The notes under the pieces are model-generated. The model was not told the DNA's origin. It worked only from the letters and a program-made list of their open reading frames with translations, and ran no database searches. A program made the position numbers and the translations under genes. From Alcaligenes faecalis (GTDB lineage: Bacteria; Pseudomonadota; Gammaproteobacteria; Burkholderiales; Burkholderiaceae_B): DNA of 64,000 bases. Of the stretch, positions 59,192 to 64,000 are shown in pieces. Numbering within the stretch: the first letter of the stretch is position 1; each line of letters starts with the position of its first letter. Location of the stretch: positions 4,005,870 through 4,069,869 of the forward strand of contig NZ_CP031747.1 of the NCBI RefSeq assembly GCF_005311025.1. The letters are read 5' to 3'.

Positions 59192-61330
59192 TCAGGAAGC
59201 AGCAGGAGCAGCTGGGCCGCCTTGAGCTTCGATACCGCCGATAGCCTTGATCGACAGACGCAGACGACCTTTCTCGTCAGCTTCAATGACCTTGACCTTA
59301 ACAACCTGACCTACTTTCAGCACGTCATTGATGTTGGCGATACGGTAGTTGGCAATCTCGGAGATATGCAGCAAGCCGTCACGGCCTGGCAGCACTTGCA
59401 CAATCGCGCCAAAGTCCAGCAAACGCATCACTGGGCCTTCGTATTCCTGACCCACTTCCACTTCAGCGGTCAGTTCCTTAATACGACGCTCGGCTTCGCG
59501 GGCCTTGTCCAGATCAGCACTGGCGATCGTGATGGTGCCATCATCCGAAATATCGATCTGTGTGCCGGTTTCTTCGGTCAGGGCGCGGATGGTTGCACCA
59601 CCCTTACCAATCACGTCACGAATCTTCTCGGGGTTGATCTTCACGGTCAGCATGCGAGGCGCGAATTCGGACATCTCGGTACGGGAACCGTCGATGGATT
59701 CTTTCATCTTGCCCAGGATGTGCATACGGCCTTCGTGAGCCTGAGCCAATGCAACCTGCATGATTTCCTTGGTGATACCCTGGATCTTGATATCCATCTG
59801 CAAGGCAGTGATACCTTTCTCGGTACCGGCAACCTTGAAGTCCATATCGCCCAGGTGATCTTCGTCACCCAGAATGTCGGTCAGCACAGCAAACTTGTTG
59901 CCTTCCTTGATCAGACCCATGGCCACACCGGCCACGTGATCCTGCACAGGCACACCAGCGTCCATCATGGACAGGGAGCCACCACACACCGATGCCATGG
60001 AGGAGGAACCGTTGGATTCAGTGATCTCGGACACCACGCGGATGGAGTACTGGAAGTCTTCAGCGGCTGGCAGCAAGGGAGTCAAAGCACGCTTGGCCAG
60101 ACGACCGTGACCGATTTCACGACGCTTGGGAGCGCCGAAACGGCCGGCTTCGCCTGTGGCGAACGGAGGCATGTTGTAGTGCATCATGAAGCGATCGCGG
60201 TACTCGCCCATAATCGAATCAATGATCTGCTCGTCTTGCTTGGTACCCAGAGTGGTGACCACCAAGGCCTGAGTTTCGCCACGCGTGAACAAGGCGCTAC
60301 CGTGAGCACGGGGCAGAACGCCCAAACGGATGCTGATAGGACGAACGGTACGGGTGTCGCGACCATCAATACGGGACTCGCCGCTCAAGATGCGCGAACG
60401 CACGATCTTGCTTTCCAGGTCGAACATCATGTTTTCAACGGCAACCATATCAGGCTGATCCTGACCGGCGGCTTCAGCTTGAGCCTTGACCGTTTCTTTA
60501 ACCTGAGCGTAGACAGCGCGCACTTGCTCGGTACGAGCTTGTTTTTCGCGAGTCTGGTAGGCCTGTGTCAGACCTTCTTCAGCAGCAGCGGTTACCGCAG
60601 CCAACAGGCTTTCGTTAACAGCAGCAGGCTGCCAATCCCACTCGGGCTTGCCAGCTTCTTCAACCAGTTCGTGAATGCAGTTGATGGCTGCTTGCATTTG
60701 CTCGTGAGCAAACACCACACCACCCAGCATGACTTCTTCGGACAATTGCTTGGCTTCGGACTCAACCATCAGCACAGCCTGCTCGGTACCAGCCACAACC
60801 AGATCCAGAGCCGAAGATTTCAGCTGAGTAGCGGATGGGTTCAGCACGTACTGACCATCAACGTAACCCACACGGGCAGCGCCCACAGGACCGTTGAAAG
60901 GAATGCCGGAAATAGCCAGGGCAGCCGAGGCGCCGATCATGGCAGCGATATCAGGATCAATTTCAGGGTTGACCGATACCGTGTGAATGATGACCTGAAC
61001 TTCATTGTAGAAGCCTTCAGGGAACAGGGGACGCAGTGGGCGGTCGATCAAGCGGGAGATCAGGATCTCGCGCTCGGATTGGCGGCCTTCACGCTTGAAG
61101 AAACCACCAGGGATCTTGCCAGCGGAGTAGGTTTTTTCGACGTAATCAACGGTCAGAGGGAAAAAATCCTGACCTGCTTTCGCTTCGCTTTTGCCAACAA
61201 CAGTGGCCAACACAACAGTGTCTTCAATCGAAACCAGCACGGCACCTGACGCCTGACGTGCGATTTCGCCGGTTTCCAGAACGACGGTATGTTCGCCGTA
61301 CTGGAAAGACTTGGTGACTTTATTGAACAT
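59192..61330 (-). CDS. pnp: Polynucleotide phosphorylase
   Basis: 3'-to-5' phosphorolytic exoribonuclease, core of the RNA degradosome. 712 residues from the ATG at 61330 (AAGGA upstream). Two RNase PH domains are joined by a helical linker: the first with [16 protein letters not shown], the second with [19 protein letters not shown] and [19 protein letters not shown] domain ([17 protein letters not shown]) and an S1 domain ([16 protein letters not shown]) follow. The open frame extends 20 codons upstream through the rpsO-pnp hairpin and is not used. Confidence 0.97.
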   Translation of the reverse strand: MFNKVTKSFQYGEHTVVLETGEIARQASGAVLVSIEDTVVLATVVGKSEAKAGQDFFPLTVDYVEKTYSAGKIPGGFFKREGRQSEREILISRLIDRPLRPLFPEGFYNEVQVIIHTVSVNPEIDPDIAAMIGASAALAISGIPFNGPVGAARVGYVDGQYVLNPSATQLKSSALDLVVAGTEQAVLMVESEAKQLSEEVMLGGVVFAHEQMQAAINCIHELVEEAGKPEWDWQPAAVNESLLAAVTAAAEEGLTQAYQTREKQARTEQVRAVYAQVKETVKAQAEAAGQDQPDMVAVENMMFDLESKIVRSRILSGESRIDGRDTRTVRPISIRLGVLPRAHGSALFTRGETQALVVTTLGTKQDEQIIDSIMGEYRDRFMMHYNMPPFATGEAGRFGAPKRREIGHGRLAKRALTPLLPAAEDFQYSIRVVSEITESNGSSSMASVCGGSLSMMDAGVPVQDHVAGVAMGLIKEGNKFAVLTDILGDEDHLGDMDFKVAGTEKGITALQMDIKIQGITKEIMQVALAQAHEGRMHILGKMKESIDGSRTEMSEFAPRMLTVKINPEKIRDVIGKGGATIRALTEETGTQIDISDDGTITIASADLDKAREAERRIKELTAEVEVGQEYEGPVMRLLDFGAIVQVLPGRDGLLHISEIANYRIANINDVLKVGQVVKVKVIEADEKGRLRLSIKAIGGIEAQGGPAAPAAS

Positions 61331-61350
61331 TAGGAGAATCCTTACAATAA

Positions 61351-61394
61351 AAAAACCGTGCACACAGCGAAACCAGTTCGCCGAATGCACGGTT
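61351..61394 (-). promoter_or_regulatory. rpsO-pnp intergenic hairpin (likely RNase III processing site)
   Basis: AACCGTGCA (61354-61362) pairs with TGCACGGTT (61386-61394), and inside it GCGAA pairs with TTCGC. It is a long two-part stem between rpsO and pnp on the transcribed strand. In E. coli a hairpin at this place is cut by RNase III and lets PNPase repress its own synthesis, so the same autocontrol is likely here. Confidence 0.65.
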
Positions 61395-61419
61395 GTTTAG
61401 CGGGGAGCCAGCCCCGGTA

Positions 61420-61689
61420 TCACTTACGCAGACCGAGTTTTTCGATCAAAGCACGGTAAGCGTCTGGATTACGACCTTTCAGGTAATCCAGCAATTTGCG
61501 ACGACGGCTAACCATGCGCAACAGACCACGACGGGAGTGGTGATCTTTGTTGTGAGCCTTGAAGTGGCCGGTCAATTCGTTGATGCGAGCGGTCAGCAAA
61601 GCCACTTGCACTTCTGGGGAGCCTGTATCGCCTTGTTTACGCTGAAACTCGGAAACGATATCGACTTTTTTGATATCTGCAACTGCCAT
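61420..61689 (-). CDS. rpsO: 30S ribosomal protein S15
   Basis: Primary 16S rRNA-binding protein of 89 residues, full length. It has the standard start of the family ([20 protein letters not shown]), [42 protein letters not shown] and the C-terminal [12 protein letters not shown]. Upstream of pnp, as in most proteobacteria. Confidence 0.98.
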   Translation of the reverse strand: MAVADIKKVDIVSEFQRKQGDTGSPEVQVALLTARINELTGHFKAHNKDHHSRRGLLRMVSRRRKLLDYLKGRNPDAYRALIEKLGLRK

Positions 61690-61855
61690 TTTATTTAGCC
61701 TCTAAGACTTGCGTTAGGACCGAGGTGCCCTAACGTGTTGAAAATGAGATTGAGTGCACCGGGCCCATCAGGCCAAGTGCAAGCAAACGATTATAACGAA
61801 AAACCGGACAAGGCGTTAAGCATTTCGGCCTGCTAGCCTGCCAAAGCCGGGGATT

Positions 61856-62623
61856 TTAGTTGTTTCCACGCCGAAGTCGTGCCAAAGCACGGGCTCGACG
61901 CCAGCGCCAGGCCATTACAAACCAGCCCGACAAGCCATACAGGCAGAACAGGCCAAACAGGAAGACTGGCGGATCCGTAGAGACAAACACGAAGACCAGC
62001 ACAAAAAGCAGCATGACCCAAAATGGCACGCTACGGCTGATCGCAAAGGACTTACCGCTGTAGAACGGCGCATTGGAGACCATGGCCAGGCCGGCATAAA
62101 TGGTTAAACCAAAGGCAACCCAGGGAATCACATTCACTTGCAAGGACAGCTTGTTGTCCACCGCCAGCCAGACAAAGCCAGCGACCAGAGCAGCGGCCGC
62201 CGGGCTGGGCAAGCCCTGGAAAAAACGCTTGTCGACCACTTCAATATTGGTATTGAAGCGGGCCAGGCGCAGCGCACCACCGGCTACGTAAATAAAGGAA
62301 GCCAACCAGCCCCAGCGTCCCAGGCCCTGCATGGCCCAGACGTACATGACCAGCGCGGGCGCCGCACCAAAGGAAATCATGTCTGCCATGGAATCGTATT
62401 GCTCACCAAAGGCGGACTGAGTATTGGTCAAACGAGCAACCCGCCCGTCCATACCATCAAACACCAGCGCCAGGAAAATGGCGATGGCTGCCGCCTCAAA
62501 GCGGCCATTCATGGCCTGCACAACAGCATAAAACCCCGCGAACAGATTGGCGGTCGTAAATGCGTTGGGCAGAAGATAGATGCTACGCCGACGACGGGTT
62601 TCATCATTGAGCAAATTGGGCAT
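61856..62623 (-). CDS. pssA: CDP-diacylglycerol-serine O-phosphatidyltransferase
   Basis: Makes phosphatidylserine, the precursor of phosphatidylethanolamine, in the inner membrane. 255 residues with about six to eight helices. The CDP-alcohol phosphatidyltransferase motif is seen as FDGMDGRVARLTNTQSAFGE followed by QYDSMADMISFG (DG..AR...G...D...D). It is the type II integral membrane form found in Bacillus and many betaproteobacteria. Transcribed in the same direction as ilvC, but the terminator at 62947-62983 separates them. Confidence 0.94.
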   Translation of the reverse strand: MPNLLNDETRRRRSIYLLPNAFTTANLFAGFYAVVQAMNGRFEAAAIAIFLALVFDGMDGRVARLTNTQSAFGEQYDSMADMISFGAAPALVMYVWAMQGLGRWGWLASFIYVAGGALRLARFNTNIEVVDKRFFQGLPSPAAAALVAGFVWLAVDNKLSLQVNVIPWVAFGLTIYAGLAMVSNAPFYSGKSFAISRSVPFWVMLLFVLVFVFVSTDPPVFLFGLFCLYGLSGWFVMAWRWRRARALARLRRGNN

Positions 62624-62820
62624 AATTTATGCTTTAAGAGTTGTTGCTAAGGACTGAACACTCGAATGTAGCATTGTCCCCAAGGCTACAGAGTGCAAAT
62701 AATTCCAGCATATATAAGCCAGAGCGAACAAAAATGGCCAAGAGGCCTGCGCCCAGGGAGTTCATGGATAAACAGTAGATTTTATCGAACCCGCTTGCGC
62801 ACCACCCCAACAGGGGCACG
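62624..62820. other. Intergenic region upstream of pssA
   Basis: About 200 bases between pssA and a small open frame (62821-62949); the whole pssA-ilvC gap is about 400 bases. I see no clear promoter or RNA gene. Confidence 0.35.
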
Positions 62821-62949
62821 ATGGTCAAACCAAGCACTGCATTTTATCGCGCCCTCACCAATACGGCTATAAGGCGAGAACAAGGCGCTTCCATCCTTTT
62901 CTCAGCCCAAGCAGAGGCGGCGCTGAAAGCCAAATTCTTGCAGCAATAA
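62821..62949 (+). CDS. Possible 42-residue small protein
   Basis: ATG to TAA open frame of 42 codons, with AGGGG four bases before the ATG, a good ribosome-binding site. The product starts VKPSTAFYRALTNTAIRRE and ends EAALKAKFLQQ: a basic, mostly helical composition with no membrane segment. I recognise no family. It lies on the plus strand between pssA and ilvC, both on the minus strand. It may be chance; conservation would decide. Confidence 0.3.
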   Translation: MVKPSTAFYRALTNTAIRREQGASILFSAQAEAALKAKFLQQ

Positions 62950-62983
62950 AAAACCGGCTGACGCCGCAAGACGTCAGCCGGTT
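62947..62983 (-). terminator. Terminator of ilvC
   Basis: Twelve-bp stem AACCGGCTGACG / CGTCAGCCGGTT with an 8-base loop. On the minus strand TTTTTTATTG follows. 47 bases after the ilvC stop. Confidence 0.9.
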
Positions 62984-63029
62984 CAGGCTCAAGACCAGGG
63001 CAGCTTATGAGGTTGCCCCGATATCAAAC

Positions 63030-64000
<971 letters not shown>

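Noticed and set aside
59222-61249. Open frame of 675 codons opposite pnp
   Set aside because: Antisense shadow of a fully conserved gene, with no ribosome-binding site or known domain.

Overview
The window looks like ordinary core chromosome of a betaproteobacterium of the family Alcaligenaceae, with Alcaligenes or a close relative most likely. The evidence is the moderately high GC content, the block qor-tpiA-secG-tRNA-Leu beside nuoA-N and a DUF2818 gene, an intracellular PHB depolymerase, a Bordetella RisA/RisS-like OmpR/EnvZ pair, and the gene order smc-zipA-ligA. I recognise no prophage, insertion sequence, CRISPR array or integrase. The genus is inferred from gene content, not from a search.

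Layout. 1-7200: the 5' part of relA (leaving the window on the left), a flavodoxin-like protein, pncB, a 7Fe ferredoxin, phaZ, rnfB-nth, and an orphan LivF-like ATPase with damaged catalytic motifs. 7500-13120: ompW, convergent with a branched-chain amino acid ABC operon livK-livH-livM/G fusion-livF, with a terminator hairpin after livK. 13450-15560: msrB-yciB-bolA-parvulin. 15770-22450: smc-zipA-ligA on the minus strand. 22900-26540: lplT (TTG start, structured leader), then a tsaB-rimI fusion overlapping a family-4 uracil-DNA glycosylase gene. 26800-36100: ompR-envZ, ispD-ispF, mfd, serB and a nitronate monooxygenase.

36200-51440 is one long minus-strand operon for respiratory complex I, nuoABCDEFGHIJKLMN plus a DUF2818 membrane protein. 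An extended -10 promoter overlapped by an inverted repeat lies ahead of nuoA. Then come a trimeric porin gene, tRNA-Leu(GAG), secG-tpiA, qor, tRNA-Ser(UGA), tRNA-Leu(UAA), an exported YtcJ-like amidohydrolase, rpsO-pnp with an intergenic hairpin, pssA, and the 3' part of ilvC (leaving the window on the right).

Most genes are housekeeping: stringent response, NAD salvage, base excision repair, transcription-coupled repair, cell division and chromosome condensation, isoprenoid and serine synthesis, respiration, RNA decay and phospholipid synthesis. I did not find a convincing new multi-gene system. The best leads are the degraded LivF-like protein, the TsaB-RimI fusion translationally coupled to a DNA glycosylase, the long DUF2818 protein at the end of the nuo operon, and several clean palindromes upstream of liv, lplT, nuoA and the porin.
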